Below are positions 34,590 to 47,037 of a stretch of DNA of 64,000 nucleotides, in pieces (the stretch's first letter is position 1; each line of letters opens with the position of its first letter). The position numbers and the translations under genes are program-made. The notes beneath the pieces are model-generated. The model made no database searches, was not told the DNA's origin, and saw only the letters and a program-made list of their open reading frames with translations. Source of the stretch: Amaurobius ferox (Eukaryota; Arthropoda; Arachnida; Araneae; Amaurobiidae); assembly GCA_951213105.1 (NCBI GenBank), contig OX578152.1, positions 98,121,068 to 98,185,067 of the forward strand. The letters are read 5' to 3'.

Positions 34590-35757
34590 GGTTCATGTCT
34601 TAGGGTACCCAAACGTGTAAATTCCTCGAAAATTTGAATATGAAATCTTCGACCCTATTAGCTATAAATATTACCTGTAAATCTAATGTATCTTGCAAGG
34701 AAATTAAAATAATCCATTAGCATTTTTTGGATTTTCTATCAGCCGTTGAGGAAAATGGTTATACTATAGAAATCAAAGTCTATTACATCGGTACCAAAGT
34801 AAGTATCCTATACAATCATATGAATACAAAATATTAATGTATCGTGAGATCATTAATTACCGATACATCGAAGCATAGCTATATCGATGCACCGATCATT
34901 AATTCTTGCCCTAACTTGATTTAACTTATAATCGGTATTTCCGATTGCTCAATCCCAGACAAATTTCTTTCGGCAATAATTCTTAGGTCATATAAGCGAA
35001 ATAGATACGTATCATATAATACGTATCTTTAAGGTCATATCAGCGAAAATAGATATCTAACATATACCACGCATCTTTATCATATGACAATCTCGCAGAA
35101 AATTTTTAGCGATCAATTACTAATCTTAGCACCTGTGTCTGCCATGAATTTCTGCAACATACCATCGCAAATGAAGAAATGGAAATTGCTTTGTCTTTCA
35201 ACTATCAAACTAAATAATCAACATCCAATACAGTTACAATACATACCAATACAGTCGTTATTCAAATACTTGATTTAGACCTGCATATTTTGCAGTTTTA
35301 ATCTTCTGAAACTATCGTATTCCATGATTGCAATATAGATCGGGCTTAGTTGTGTTAGACAGAATCAAATGCGTGGGAATTATGACGCAATACTTATAAT
35401 GAGAGCTGTTAAATTTTTCTATTTAAACAGTTGCACCAAAAATGATTTTTTTTTCAAATTACGCTCTAATTGTCGCTATAAAGACAATATGGTTTAGAAA
35501 GTTTTGTATAAAAAAACTTATAACACAACAGGACGGTATTTATCAAACTGTTTTGGTCGACAGTTTTTGTCTCAGTTTTGGAAAATTTAATTTGATGACG
35601 AAACCCCAAAACGAATGAAAAAATCCTTGTGGTCCAAATAAAAACATTCAAATGTTACTCTTATTTTCAATTTTTAAGGAAATTTACATGAAACTGTCAC
35701 GTTGCGTAATTACTGAAATACTGATCCAAGGGTTCTGAGGAACACATTTAAAAAAAA
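34590..35757. other. Unique part of the duplicated unit, copy 2
   Basis: Near-identical to 32485-33660, including the A-tail fragment (34596-34710) and the 64-codon frame (35084-35278). No function recognised. Confidence 0.5.
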
Positions 35758-36718
35758 TCTGATGTGAGCAACACATGACTTTCCTTATATAATGCAATGA
35801 ATTTACTACTTTCACAGTTAAAAAAAAATTTTATTCTTATAGTAGATACTTATATTCTTTCCAAGATATTGAATTTTCTTCAATTAGTCGTCATTTTCAT
35901 TGAATTAGCGTCATTTTTATCTATTTTGCGAGATTTTCATTAATTTCGCAACATTTAAAAAATCGCCAAGTTGGCGACATTCCACCAAATTTGTCGCCAA
36001 AATCTCGCCAAGCGTTATGGACGAAGAAATAAGATATTCCTATATAGATAAATGACTATTGGCGTTCAAATACAAAAGTATTACTCAAAGTATCTTTTCT
36101 CATGAATGGAACGAGCTAGATCCACGAGAATGATGTCACCAAATTTATCGCAGGATATCACATATGAAAAGTGAACATGTTTCTCAAAGGTTAATACATT
36201 TTTTTAATTTATGGGAGATTTTGATAAATTTATTTGAAAAACGTGTAATATCTCGAGAACGGATCATGCTAGCGTTCTAATTTTATGTCAATCGTTTTCT
36301 AAGGAAAAATTGCATAAGAAATGTCTATTTGCGTAACTTTGTTAAAGGTTTTGATTTTTTGATGATTTTTTCAAAATTTCACTTGAAAATTTAGGGGATT
36401 TTGAACATTCGATTGCGTTTAAAAGAATAGGCTTCCAGTATTCACGGATTGTGATTTTTGTACCAAATTTCATTCGAATCGCTCCATTCGTTCGTGAGAT
36501 ATCGTCTCCACAGGCTCACTGACACATACACACCCACCCACCCACCCACACACACACACACACACATACACACACACACACACATACATCACCTCAAAAA
36601 TGTTTGATTCGTGATCAGGAATGCTTGAAACGTGCTCTCCCGTCGAAAACTCGAATTCGAATTTTCGACTCCGTCACAATACTTTCCTTATACATTATGC
36701 ATATAAGGAAAGTAAAAA
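35758..36718 (+). mobile_element. Interspersed repeat family B, copy B4
   Basis: Full-length B copy with head TCTGATGTGAGCAACACATG, a (CCCA)n(CA)n tract at 36523-36590, and the tail hairpin ending at GGAAAGTAAAAA. Confidence 0.88.
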
Positions 36719-36780
36719 TCTGAAAATATCACATTGCGTAATTCCTAAAATACTGCTCCAAGGGTTCTGAGGAACACATT

Positions 36781-36860
36781 TAAGAAAAATCTAATGTGGA
36801 CAGCACATGACATTCCCTATATAATGCAATGAGTTTACTTTTTTCAGAGAGAGAATATGA
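36781..36860 (+). mobile_element. Family B head fragment
   Basis: ATCTAATGTGGACAGCACAT followed by CCCTATATAATGCAATGAGT is a B head cut off after about 80 bp. Confidence 0.7.
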
Positions 36861-37529
36861 TGTATAAGATCTACGGCACGATGTTTTTAATCTTGAATGG
36901 TGCATTTGGTGTTATTCCGAATGACAACATGCAAAAATATTTCGCTGTAGCCAATTAACTTATATTTCACGCAATTTTGAATTGACAATTATCGATATTG
37001 ATAGCATTCACAATAAGCATTAATTTTAATAATTAATTCATAAATTAATTCAGCATTTTAATAAATAATTTATCAATTTGAAGTCATTTTTGAAATTTTA
37101 ACGACATTTTAGCCAATCCGTAGTTTTTCTCTTTAACAAGCTTAAATATTAATTATTGAGGAGAGAAGTTCATTCTCCATTCCTAATGAAGCGAAATCAA
37201 CATTTGCCTGAATTTTTAGATTCTTTTTACTCGAAAACTACGATAGATAGGAAGCGGAAAAATTGCACATATGAGTAAAATTGCGCACAGATGTGTATAA
37301 TTACAATTTCAAAAACGAACTGTAACAAGGTGAAATATCCATTTTTAAACCGCTTATGCTCACTACGCTTCGTATAAATAACAAATAAACGAGAACTTTT
37401 AAACAGAACTTTTAATCAAAGAATGTGCTCTTGATACACTGTGATTTAAACGTGCTATTATGTAATAAATACGTTTTTGCGATGAGGATTCTGTAGAAAA
37501 CTGATGAGGGAGTGTGTTAAACATTTTCG
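36861..37529. other. AT-rich spacer, nothing recognised
   Basis: No repeat or coding structure I can support. Confidence 0.35.
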
Positions 37530-37665
37530 ATGAAGATTTTTCCTGAAGGAAACGTGATTAATACACATAATTAAATAAAGCTTACTTTTACACTTACCAT
37601 GACTCGAAACAGCTGAAAACAAAGCATACATTAAAAATTATAATACCAGAAACTTGTTAAATAAT
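37530..37665. repeat. Direct repeat E, copy 1
   Basis: GATGAAGATTTTTCCTGAAG ... CATACATTAAAAATTATAAT + ACCAGAAACTTG, repeated at 38211-38332. Confidence 0.8.
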
Positions 37666-37961
37666 ATACACAGATAGAAAAAAAATATTTATATTTTTAG
37701 GTTTGTGCCCACCATCGTCACAAACCATGTAAATTTTCCACCTTCTTCAAAACACAGTTTTTTTCATTTGAAATGTTCATAGATTTTTGACATAAAGTTC
37801 TTTCCACAGAGGAGTTCTTATTAAATTCGCGATTTTTCCAATATGCACAATCTTTTCATAATCCTTTTATTCTAAATCTTCATTTTAAAATTCTTTATTT
37901 TTATTCAAAACTGTTACGTGAAAATATTTTTTTTTACACATTAAATATTCTGACAATTTAT

Positions 37962-38065
37962 TTGATATATATATATATATATTCAAATTCGAACGGGATT
38001 CGAACCCATGACAAAATAGATCCAATGGGAGTACTGAATGATTGCTCTTGCCAATACACCTATAA
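37962..38065 (-). mobile_element. tRNA-like SINE-like sequence
   Basis: On the - strand TAGGTGTATTGGCAAGAGC resembles a Pol III A box, and GGGTTCGAATCCCG, about 50 nt later, is a good B box. A (TA)n tail follows (37962-37981). The acceptor stem does not pair, so it is not a tRNA gene. A shorter related end is at 38355-38400. Confidence 0.5.
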
Positions 38066-38210
38066 GTTCTTACTCTATTGAGGACTTGGTAATGTATTTA
38101 ATTCCGATTTACAGAATTTTCGTGAGAAGTGAAATAACGAAATGAGTCATACCGGTGGAAAAGGAAATGGTGCACTTTTCAGTGAGGAGGGATAGTGCGT
38201 TACGTATTTT

Positions 38211-38332
38211 TTGGTGAAGATTTTTCCTGAAGAGAACATGCTAGTTAAAAAAAAGTTTTCATTTTACACTTACTATGACTCGAAATAGCTGAAAACAGAA
38301 CATACATTAAAAATTATAATACCAGAAACTTG
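38211..38332. repeat. Direct repeat E, copy 2
   Basis: GGTGAAGATTTTTCCTGAAG ... AACATACATTAAAAATTATA + ATACCAGAAACTTG, matching 37530-37665. Confidence 0.8.
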
Positions 38333-38397
38333 CCAACCTTCCACCCGGTGCAAGGCACTTGAGATATATATTTTCAAGTTCGAACGCGATTCGAACT

Positions 38398-38665
38398 ATT
38401 TTTTTTCCTTTATTTTTTTATCTTTTTTCATGCGTTTGAAAATAATTTTATTATTATTATTTTTTTTTTTGCTTCTGAAAATAATTTTATTTTTTTTTTT
38501 TCCGTTTGAAAAAATATTTTTTTTTTTTTTGCGCTTGAAAATTTTATTATAATTATTATTATTATTATTATTATTATTTTTTTGCTTTCGAAAATAATTT
38601 TATTATTATTATTATTATTTTTTTTTGCGTTTGAAAACAATTTTACCATTATTATTTTTTTTATG
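38398..38665. repeat. Low-complexity poly-T / (ATT)n tract
   Basis: Long T-runs and ATT repeats broken by TGAAAATAATTTTATT-like units. The - strand frame through it is an Asn/Ile/Lys homopolymer artefact. Confidence 0.9.
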
Positions 38666-39414
38666 TGTCCCACGATTTTAAATGGTTTACTTTGATTTCG
38701 TTGTTTTCCTGTATTCTTATTTGTTTAATTTAATATTCAAATTCTAAAAACTTATATGCCCTTTTGTATTAGGATTCTCACATATTGAACTTTATTTTTT
38801 ATACTTCTAATTTCAGAATTATTTGTTAAATTAAGTTTTAATTCGAAATCTTTCACAGATCGCATACTTGACATGCTCGAGCCCACTCAAAGCTGGGCTC
38901 ATTGCTAGTTCAGTATAATTTCACCAATTTATAGTTCGGTATAATTGCTAGTTCAATATAATTTCAAATAAATGTGCATTTTACGCTTTACGTTTAAAAT
39001 TTAAACTCATATTGATATGCAGCGAGAAAGAAGAAACAAATTTAAGTCTGCATATTTGAGTAATGCTTATATCAGACGATTTTGTTTTATCACATATCAA
39101 TAAAATATTTATTTACTTCACTTAAAAACTGGCAACGCAAACACGTTGATCAACAGGTTCCATTAGAACCTTACTTAAATTTCCAAACACTAACCGCGTC
39201 CTTTAATTTTCAAATAAAACGCAAGGGAGATAATTTCTTATGGACTCTCTTCAGTTCTACGTCCCGTGCATTAGGAATACATTTCAGATCAGCTATGCAT
39301 TATTTATTATCGTCTGCGAAATCTCCGTTCGATTCTAGAATGCAGATATTAACGAATTCTAATAATGACTTCATCTCTTGAAGACATAGGGGAAAGAGAT
39401 TTTTCTTTTTATAT
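38666..39414. other. Spacer, nothing recognised
   Basis: The 99-codon frame 39082-39381 shows no recognisable motif. Upstream TATA and splice context cannot be judged. Confidence 0.3.
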
Positions 39415-39915
39415 TAGAATTCTATATATGACAGCGATCTCAAAGAGATTTTTAAATTAGAATTCCATATTGGACAGATTTCTCAAAGAGATTTTTCTTT
39501 TCAAATTAGAATTACACATTATTGTACAACGTTCTCGAAGAGATTTTTCATTTCAAATTGGAATTCCATATTGGATAGAATTCTCAAAGAGATTTTATTT
39601 TCAAATTATTATTCCATATTGGATAGCGTTCTCAGATATTTTTCTTTTCAAATTAGAATTCCATATTGGACAGCGTTTTAGAAGAGATTTTTCTTTTAAA
39701 ATTAGAATTCCATATTGGGCAACATTCTCGAAGAGGTTTTTCTTATCAAATTAGAATTCCATGTTGTACAGCGTTCACTAAGAGGTTTTCTTTTCAAATT
39801 AGAATTCCATATTGGACAGCGTTCTCAAAGAGAGTTTCCATTTCAAATTAGAGCCATATATTGGACAGCTTTCTCGAAGATATTTTTCTTTTCACATTAG
39901 AATTCCATATTGGAC
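39415..39915. repeat. Tandem array, 49-bp unit, about ten copies
   Basis: Consensus TTAGAATTCCATATTGGACA followed by GCGTTCTCAAAGAGATTTTT and CTTTTCAAA; start-to-start steps are 47-54 bp. Three overlapping + frames at 39470-39900 all read the repeat, because 49 is not a multiple of three and successive units shift frame. Confidence 0.93.
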
Positions 39916-40950
39916 TATAATTTTTGATTATTTTAAAATTAAGATTCTCTAATTATCAGCATAATTAATCGGTATTTTCTTACATTTGTAGGGCAGAATT
40001 CATAACGTAGGGAGAAAATAAATCGAAAAGTAAAATAATTTTGAATACGTAGGAATATTCCTTATTGTTTCAGTTCTAATTTGTATTGCGTCACTAAATT
40101 ATTTATACAAAATTGGCCGTTTAAATAAATATTTTAAGGTTTTCACCATAGAAATACATACAATGCTGAGGCACTTTTCTTATCGTAGCGCCACCTGAAT
40201 GATTGTCTCAAATGATATTGACTTTTTCTCAATTTGGAGTTTTAACATCTTACCTGTACCTCCATGTCTGAAAGAAATGCGCAACTAAGATGAAGCGGAA
40301 GCGGAAGTATGTAATGGAAGTGACATCGTATTGTTACGGATACGTAACAGATTAATATCTACTGGCGAAGCAACCTGTTGATTTACGCCTGTTAAACACC
40401 AGGGAACGAATACGTACCAAAAAACCATTGTTGCCATTTGAAGGTCTGATGGGTCATTTGACTTTGACGACGCATTTGGTGACCTTTAGGACAAATTTTG
40501 AGAAATATCGCCAACTTGATGTCTTTCAGAGAGGTCTAAAAATCTCTCGAATTTCGTTGATGGGTTAAGAATCTCACTAGCTACGTGCTTTTTCCATAAT
40601 GTTCTATGGAGAGCATATAAGTTCGTCATTATTCAGCCGGGCTGTTAACGTGATATGAGTAAAAATATCATAAGACCTCAATACAGAAATCAATATGTAT
40701 TTTATCTCCTGATTTCAGTTAACTTTTAAGCTGTATTACAAAACAATTATGTTAGAAAAGCGTAAAAAATGTACATTTCAGATTGTAAATATAGAAAACT
40801 TTCCTCAACTACATATACCAGCTCTACACACAATACACATGAAGCCTTTTCCATTCGATATATGCAAAACGGGGTATGTGTTGCATAAATCTATAACGAG
40901 TAACACTGTTACTCATGCCATGTGCTTCTGTTATGCTTCTAATTAAAAGA
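39916..40950. other. Spacer, nothing recognised
   Basis: A less AT-rich stretch at about 40260-40520 has no coding or repeat assignment. Confidence 0.35.
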
Positions 40951-41725
40951 AATCTGATGTGGGCAGCACATAACTTTCCTTATATAATGCAATGAATTGA
41001 CTACTTTTACAGTTGAAAGAATGTTATTCTTATAGTAGATACTTATATTCTTTCCAAGATATTAAATTTTCTTTAATTAGACGTCATTTTCATTGATTTA
41101 GCGTCATTTTTATCCATTTAGCGAGATTTTCGTTAGCTTGGCAACATTTAAAGATGTCGCCAAGTTGACGACATTCCGTTAAATTCGTTGCCAAAATCTC
41201 GCTAAGCGTTATGGACGGAGAAATAAGTTATTCTTACAGCAGATAAATGACTATTGGCGTTCAAATACAAAAATATTACTCAAAGTATATTTTCTCGTGA
41301 ATGGAACGAGTTAGATCCACAAGAATGATGTCACAAAATTTATCGCATGATATTACATATGAAAAGTGAACATGTTTCTTAACAGTTAATATCTTTTTTT
41401 TAATTTTTGGGATTTTTTGATAAATGTATTTGAAAAATGTGCAATATCTCGAGAACGATTCATGGTAGCGTTCTAAAGTTTATGTCAATCATTTTATAAG
41501 GAAAAATTACATAAAAAATGTCTATTCACGTAACTTTAATAAAGGTTTTGATTTTTTGATGATTTTTTCAAGATTTCACTCGAAAATTTAGGGGGGAGGG
41601 GTTTCTGAACATTCAATTGTGTTTCAATAGGCTTCCAGTATTCACGGATTGTGATTTTTGTACCAAATTTCATTCGAATCGCTCCATTCGTTCACAGACT
41701 CACTGACACACACACTCATACTTTT

Positions 41726-41764
<39 letters not shown>

Positions 41765-41922
41765 AACACACACATACAAACACACACAGACATCACTTCA
41801 AAAATGTTCGATTCGTGACCAGAGATGCTTGAAACGTGCTCTCCCGTCGGAAACTCGAAATCGAATTTTCGACCTCATCACAATACTTTCCTTATACATT
41901 ATGTATATAAGGAAAGTAAAAA
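40951..41922 (+). mobile_element. Interspersed repeat family B, copy B5
   Basis: Head AATCTGATGTGGGCAGCACA, CA tract at 41707-41788, tail hairpin ACTTTCCTTATACATTATGT + ATATAAGGAAAGTAAAAA. Full length. Confidence 0.88.
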
Positions 41923-42119
41923 TTACACATTAAATAGCTATTTTTGCCACGAATATTGATATGATCATGGTTTAAATATTTTTCAATTTTCAAATTGAAT
42001 GTTTTAAAAATTAAAGGTGTTATTGTGATTCTAGCTTTTCAAAAATTCCGTAGACCTCTGCCATGTATAACTTGACGTTATCAAGCTAAATTTTATTCGC
42101 TTTGTACGAAAAGCTCTAG

Positions 42120-42860
42120 AGAATTAGTGTTCTACATTGATAAAAAATAAAATTTCTAATATCTTATGAACGGCTCATAATAACTCGTAAATAATGGCGT
42201 TAACTAATTTCTAATTAAAAATACTTTTGTCTAATCTCCGTTTCTTATAATAGTTAAAATATTCATATTTTTATTATTTATTCTGTTTTATGTAGAAACT
42301 TATAATATTTTGAAAACGGCGCATGTTGGCGTTCCACAATTACTGTCATGTGGTTTTAAATAAAAAATTTAATGTAAAATATCTATTTTTGGAACCTTTT
42401 AAAACATAACTATGTTTTCATTTATTTTTAAATTTTCCGAATAAAATGTTTGAAAAAAATTGGGGGCGTTTGCTTGATACATTGACCCTGAAAATCAATA
42501 GCCTTTTGACAATTATCGATTAGAATAATCGTTCTAAATTTCTTCCGATTTACTGAAATTCATTAAGAAATATCGTCAGCAGAGACATATGGACTCACAG
42601 ATATCATTGGAAAAATGGTGGATGTGACCAAAATTCGGAGTTAAAGTGTAAAGATCTAAATTTTAGATTAAAATTATCGACGTATTTCCCTAAGTAGATG
42701 TACTATCATCACACATTACACACATTAACCTTTTTCCATTCGATATATACGAAAAATGAGGCGTTTCACATCGATCTGTAAAGATTGGATCTATAATAGT
42801 CGGATTTTTGACCTTCATCATAATACATTCTCTTTGCATATACAAGTATTGTAGATAAAC
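42120..42860 (+). mobile_element. Interspersed repeat family C, copy C4 (degenerate)
   Basis: B-like block order at low identity: GAACGGCTCATAATAACTCG, GGGGGCGTTTGCTTGATACA, ATCAATAGCCTTTTGACAAT, GACTCACAGATATCATTGG, and a decayed tail hairpin ending GATAAACTAAAAAA. Its tail touches the head of A3, giving a head-to-tail pair. Confidence 0.55.
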
Positions 42861-42862
42861 TA

Positions 42863-43671
42863 AAAAATCTGATGTGGACAGCACATCACTTTCCCTACAA
42901 ACTCAAATTTATTTTTTCTTTATTTCTGTATTAATAGGGTTTAATTGCACAAAATAACACTCATAATTATTTCAATTGATACTAAATTTGCATTTTTAAT
43001 TTAATTTTCATTTTTATTTAGTAACTGGACGTATTTTCAAAGGCGACGTAGCAGAAATACTAAAAAACTAAAACTAAAATATCTCGAGAATGGTTAGTTC
43101 TAGAATAACGGGATTGATCTTAATCTTTTCATCGTCAAAACTTACGTATAAAACAAGCTTTAATTAATACATTTGAACATATGTAGTCTTTTCATTTAGA
43201 TTTTGACGATTTTTGAGGGCCATTTCCTAACAAAGGCAGTTTTTTTTTCTTTAAATCGTACCAAAATCTAATCAGCACCAGGGTAACTTACAAATGACTT
43301 GTCTACCAAATTTTGTGACCTTTGATAAATTAGTTTTTTTCGTTAGAGTGGATACATGCAAATTTTGAGGGCTATTTTGCAAGAAAAGGCAGATTTTTTT
43401 CATCCCGAATCATACCAAAATCTAATCAGCACCAGGGTCACCCTCAAGTGACTTTCTTGTAAAATTTTATGAAATTTGATCAATTACTTTTTGAGTTAGA
43501 GTGGATACATACGTTGCAGAGACAGACACACACAGATGTTACGCTAAAAATAGTTTTTTCGTATTCTACAGGTCCCAAAACGTGTAGATCCGTCGAAAAT
43601 TCGAGGTGCAAATTTCGACACGATTCCATTAATTTCCTTGTACATTACCATGTATTGTAAAGAAAGTAAAA
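42863..43671 (+). mobile_element. Interspersed repeat family A, copy A3 (full length)
   Basis: Head TCTGATGTGGACAGCACATC, A-family body, and tail TTGTACATTACCATGTATTG + TAAAGAAAGTAAAA. An internal ~165-bp segment is duplicated in tandem: the CCAAAATCTAATCAGCACCA block occurs at about 43260 and 43426. Confidence 0.85.
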
Positions 43672-44135
43672 TCGAAAATAAAAACATACCGAGTAAAACA
43701 TTTCGAAAGAAATGGATAAAACCATTTCATTATTGTCCATCCCTCTTATGCGACGAATTTCATTGTTTACTATTTATATTAGCTATGTCGGGGGTTACCT
43801 ACTCGATAAAAATTCAAACCGACTTTTAGAATTTTTAATAAGAACTGAAATGAAGAGACAAAAAATAAACCCGTATCTGCATATATCATTTTTAAAAGGC
43901 AACTTGAGATGTGGACATAACCGTTCAATAGAAGCAAATTCCACCTGCCATCAAATCTTGTGCTATTCTTTTGCGTGTGCTTCACAATCATTTACATAAA
44001 ACGATGCAGAAAATATTGAAATCCGAATATTTTTCACTTGGGAGTTCTTTGTTGAATCAAGAATGCGCCACTTTTTTTCTTTTTATTATATAAATTCCCG
44101 ATTGTCGACTTATATCAGAAAAACAAATTTTCAAC
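43672..44135. other. Spacer with unrecognised overlapping frames
   Basis: Frames of 95 codons (+, 43712-43999) and 70 codons (-, 43779-43991) overlap; neither resembles a known family. Confidence 0.3.
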
Positions 44136-44577
44136 AAAATAATATGATGAATAGCAGTTAAAAAATCGACAGTTAATTGACTCAACTTCATATAATTTTC
44201 GGTAAAATAATATGATAAAAAGCAGTTAAAAAATCGGCAGTTAATTGACCAAACTTCATATAATTTTCGGTAGAATAATAATATGAAAAGTAGTTTAAAA
44301 ATCGGCAGTTAATTGACTCAATTTCATATTATTTTCAGTAAAATAATATGATGAAAAGCAGTTAAAAAGTGGCAGTTAATTGACTCAACTCCCTATAATT
44401 TTCGGTAAAATAATATGATGAATAGCAGTTCAAAAACCGGCAGTTAATTGACAAACCTTTATATAATTTTCGTAAAATAATATGACGAAAAGCAGTTAGA
44501 AATCGACAGTTAATTAACCCAACTTTATTTAAGTTTCGGTAAAATAATATGATGAAAAGCAGTTAAACAATCGGCAG
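44136..44577. repeat. Tandem array, ~67-bp unit, about 6.5 copies
   Basis: Consensus AAAATAATATGATGAAAAGC + AGTTAAAAAATCGGCAGTTA + ATTGACTCAACTTCATATAA + TTTTCGGT; first starts at 44136, 44204, 44272 and 44340. Confidence 0.93.
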
Positions 44578-44936
44578 TGGCTCTAGTATGGTGGAGACGA
44601 ATAACGTCGTGAATAATACCTTTTTTTGTGGGTAGTTTGTCTTCTTTAAACATTTTGGAAATAGCTGAAAACATTAAAACATCGAAGTTGGAACCACTTT
44701 TTTGAAGATAGTTCAAGAGATTAAAATATTAAACACACTATTTCATGAACTAAGAATCCGATCCAAAATTCAATTATATATCCTCTTAGGATTTTCAACG
44801 CGATACAAATTACTTGTTATAGTTCATAGCCTGCTCTTTTAGTTTCGAGATATAAGCATTACAAACTTAAACAAGAAAGATCAATCATGCTTAAAGCATT
44901 GATTATGAAACACTTTCCAACTTCAATGCAATTTTA
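44578..44936. other. Spacer, nothing recognised
   Basis: A 63-codon - strand frame (44525-44716) partly reads the preceding tandem array; its remainder matches nothing I know. Confidence 0.3.
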
Positions 44937-45235
44937 TTTAAACATGTCTAAAATGCAATACATTCCTCGGTAATATTTTAAAACTTATCACAATACTACA
45001 TTAATTTATTATATTTGAAACCTTAAACCCTCATCGAAAAAAATTAACTTCATTCAAATGACGGCATTAAAGTATAAATTGCCTGGTTTAAACATCTCTA
45101 AAATTTGATACATTCCTCGGTAATAATTTTAGAATTATCATAATACTACGATAATTTATTATATTTGAAAACTTTATCGAAAACAACTGAAATTGATTCA
45201 AATGACGTCATAAAAAAATAACACGCCTGGCTCTC
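44937..45235. repeat. Tandem duplication, ~151-bp unit, two copies
   Basis: TTAAACATGTCTAAAATGCA and TTAAACATCTCTAAAATTTG start the two units at 44937 and 45088. Both continue with ACATTCCTCGGTAAT, AATTTATTATATTTGAAA and TTCAAATGACG. A weaker third trace follows near 45290. Confidence 0.8.
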
Positions 45236-46107
45236 TCTATAAAAGCAATATTTCATTCATAAATAATTCCCCCATTCATGTCATTCATCAGAATACTATA
45301 ATAATTTATTTTATTTAAAAATTAAGACCATGGAGCTACAAATAAGTTAACTCTATGCTTAAAACTTCATCGAAAAATATCGTCCTTCTCTTTCTACAAT
45401 CAATGAATACTTCATTCATATCAGCTAAGCAGACTCCATGGACTAAATGATTTTGTGTTAAAGAATTACAGCGATTCTAATACAACTCATTCTACATATT
45501 TTGCTGTTTACATTTTACATAGGTGAAAAATAGGCTTAATAGTAGAAATAATCATATTTGGATGAGCATTTAAACTGAAATATATTGTCATTGCGTTGTT
45601 TCAGTATGTAGATGCACAGAATTTAGGCAGAAATAAAGTAGTTTTAGGATGGATACAACACTCAATATGAATTAAAAAAAACTTTAAAAATCACGATTTT
45701 GACACAAGATGGATGCCATATATCATTTTGAAGTGGGTCATGTGATCGTTTCATATCATGGACACGTGATCGCTTCATATAAAAGGTGTTATTATTATTT
45801 TAATTTTTATTTAAAAAACTACTGAATATATTTCGCTGAATTTTTTTTTATATATTTTATGGAACAATTTGAATACTGCCTAAAATTTTCAAAGCAATTT
45901 GTGAATTTTAAATCCGCTTAAAAAATGCTTGAAAAATTAGGTCCCATAGGGTTCAATGTATTCCATTTTTTCAACCCGGGTTCAATCCAAAACTAATTGG
46001 GTGATATTATTCATTTATATTCCCATAGGTCCTATAGACCGCCTGAAGAACATACTAAAATTTCATTTTGATTAAGCCATTTTTACGGCAGTTATCGTGC
46101 TAACGGA
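45236..46107. other. AT-rich spacer, nothing recognised
   Basis: No repeat or coding structure I can support before the (CAGA)n tract. Confidence 0.35.
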
Positions 46108-46120
46108 CAGACAGACAGAC

Positions 46121-46171
<51 letters not shown>

Positions 46172-46172
46172 A
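46108..46172. repeat. (CAGA)n microsatellite
   Basis: About 16 units of GACA/CAGA with one GATA interruption. Confidence 0.95.
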
Positions 46173-46252
46173 TGAACAAAGTCATAAACACTTTTCAACT
46201 TTGTTGTAAAGTGTTAAAAATGGAAAACTTCCAATCGCTGTAAATTTGGGGT

Positions 46253-46542
46253 GGGGCAGCCCAGTGGTTAAGGCACGGGGATTCCACTCGGATGACCTGT
46301 GTTCGATTCCCGACTCTGACTAAACTGTGTCCGTGTTCACTTGGAGTACGGGTATGTTAAAAGTGTGAGTCTGTAAGTCCTTCCGAGAAGTTGGTGGTAC
46401 GGGAAAGAGGGTTCGGTCCCTGCGGATGTCGCCCTCACTGAGTTCCGGTCTAAATTGGGTAGCACTGATCTGGCCATCCAAGCCGATACCTTGTAATCGC
46501 ACCTTCTAGTAGGTCGGACGATCTGGGTTGAACAAATAAACA
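46253..46542 (+). mobile_element. tRNA-headed SINE, older copy
   Basis: Head with AGCCCAGTGGTTAAGGCACG and B box TGTTCGATTCCCG; body with TGTTCACTTGGAGTACGGGT, AAGTCCTTCCGAGAAGTTGG, TTCCGGTCTAAATTGGGTAG and GTAGGTCGGACGATCTGGG. Many substitutions against 12537-12823 and no target duplication seen. Confidence 0.88.
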
Positions 46543-46964
46543 ATCTTTTTGAACTTGACAAGACAATTCTCCGAGAATTATAAGAGTTAAAAAAATATTG
46601 ATCTAGAAACTGGATTTCTTAACCAACATTTTTGTTGCTTACTATTTATATCTATTTTTATAGTTTATAAGCTATTTCCAGTGAAAGTAAATACCGGGAA
46701 GTAAAATTAAATTAAATGGGTAGACGATTTTTATTTTATTTATTCGATTTAAATAATAAAGACATGTATATAAATATAAATTTTATAAATAAACGGTATT
46801 ATATTTTCGATTAGTAGTTGTATTAGTCACGTCCTTGGGATATAATACTAAGGGAATGATTGATATTTTTTGTTTCTTAAGTCATTTATTTTATTTAGGC
46901 AATGCATTTTTAAATTCATATATTTTCTATCATGCTGATCTATTCTAGAAAAAAGATAAAACAT

Positions 46965-46965
<1 letters not shown>

Positions 46966-47035
<70 letters not shown>
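46966..47035. repeat. (TA)n microsatellite
   Basis: About 35 uninterrupted TA units, located at the 3' side of the permuted PLE. Confidence 0.97.

Positions 47036-47037
<2 letters not shown>

Larger units (their letters stand above)
31541..36860. repeat. Tandem segmental duplication, ~2.1-kb unit, two full copies plus a partial third
   Basis: Unit 1 is B2 plus 32485-33660; unit 2 is B3 plus 34590-35757. The two agree nearly base for base, including a 64-codon frame at 32986-33180 and 35084-35278, offset 2098 bp. A third unit starts with B4, but its 1.17-kb spacer is reduced to the last ~60 bp (36719-36780: CACATTGCGTAATTCCTAAA ... GGTTCTGAGGAACACATT), followed by the first ~80 bp of another B head. 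Confidence 0.93.

Noticed and set aside
37501..37545. Hammerhead ribozyme core (CTGATGAGG followed by GATGAAG), considered because some PLEs carry such ribozymes
   Set aside because: No stem II of proper length and no GAAA core at the required place; not adjacent to a PLE.
38428..38673. 81-codon Asn/Ile/Lys frame
   Set aside because: Low-complexity poly-T/(ATT)n artefact.
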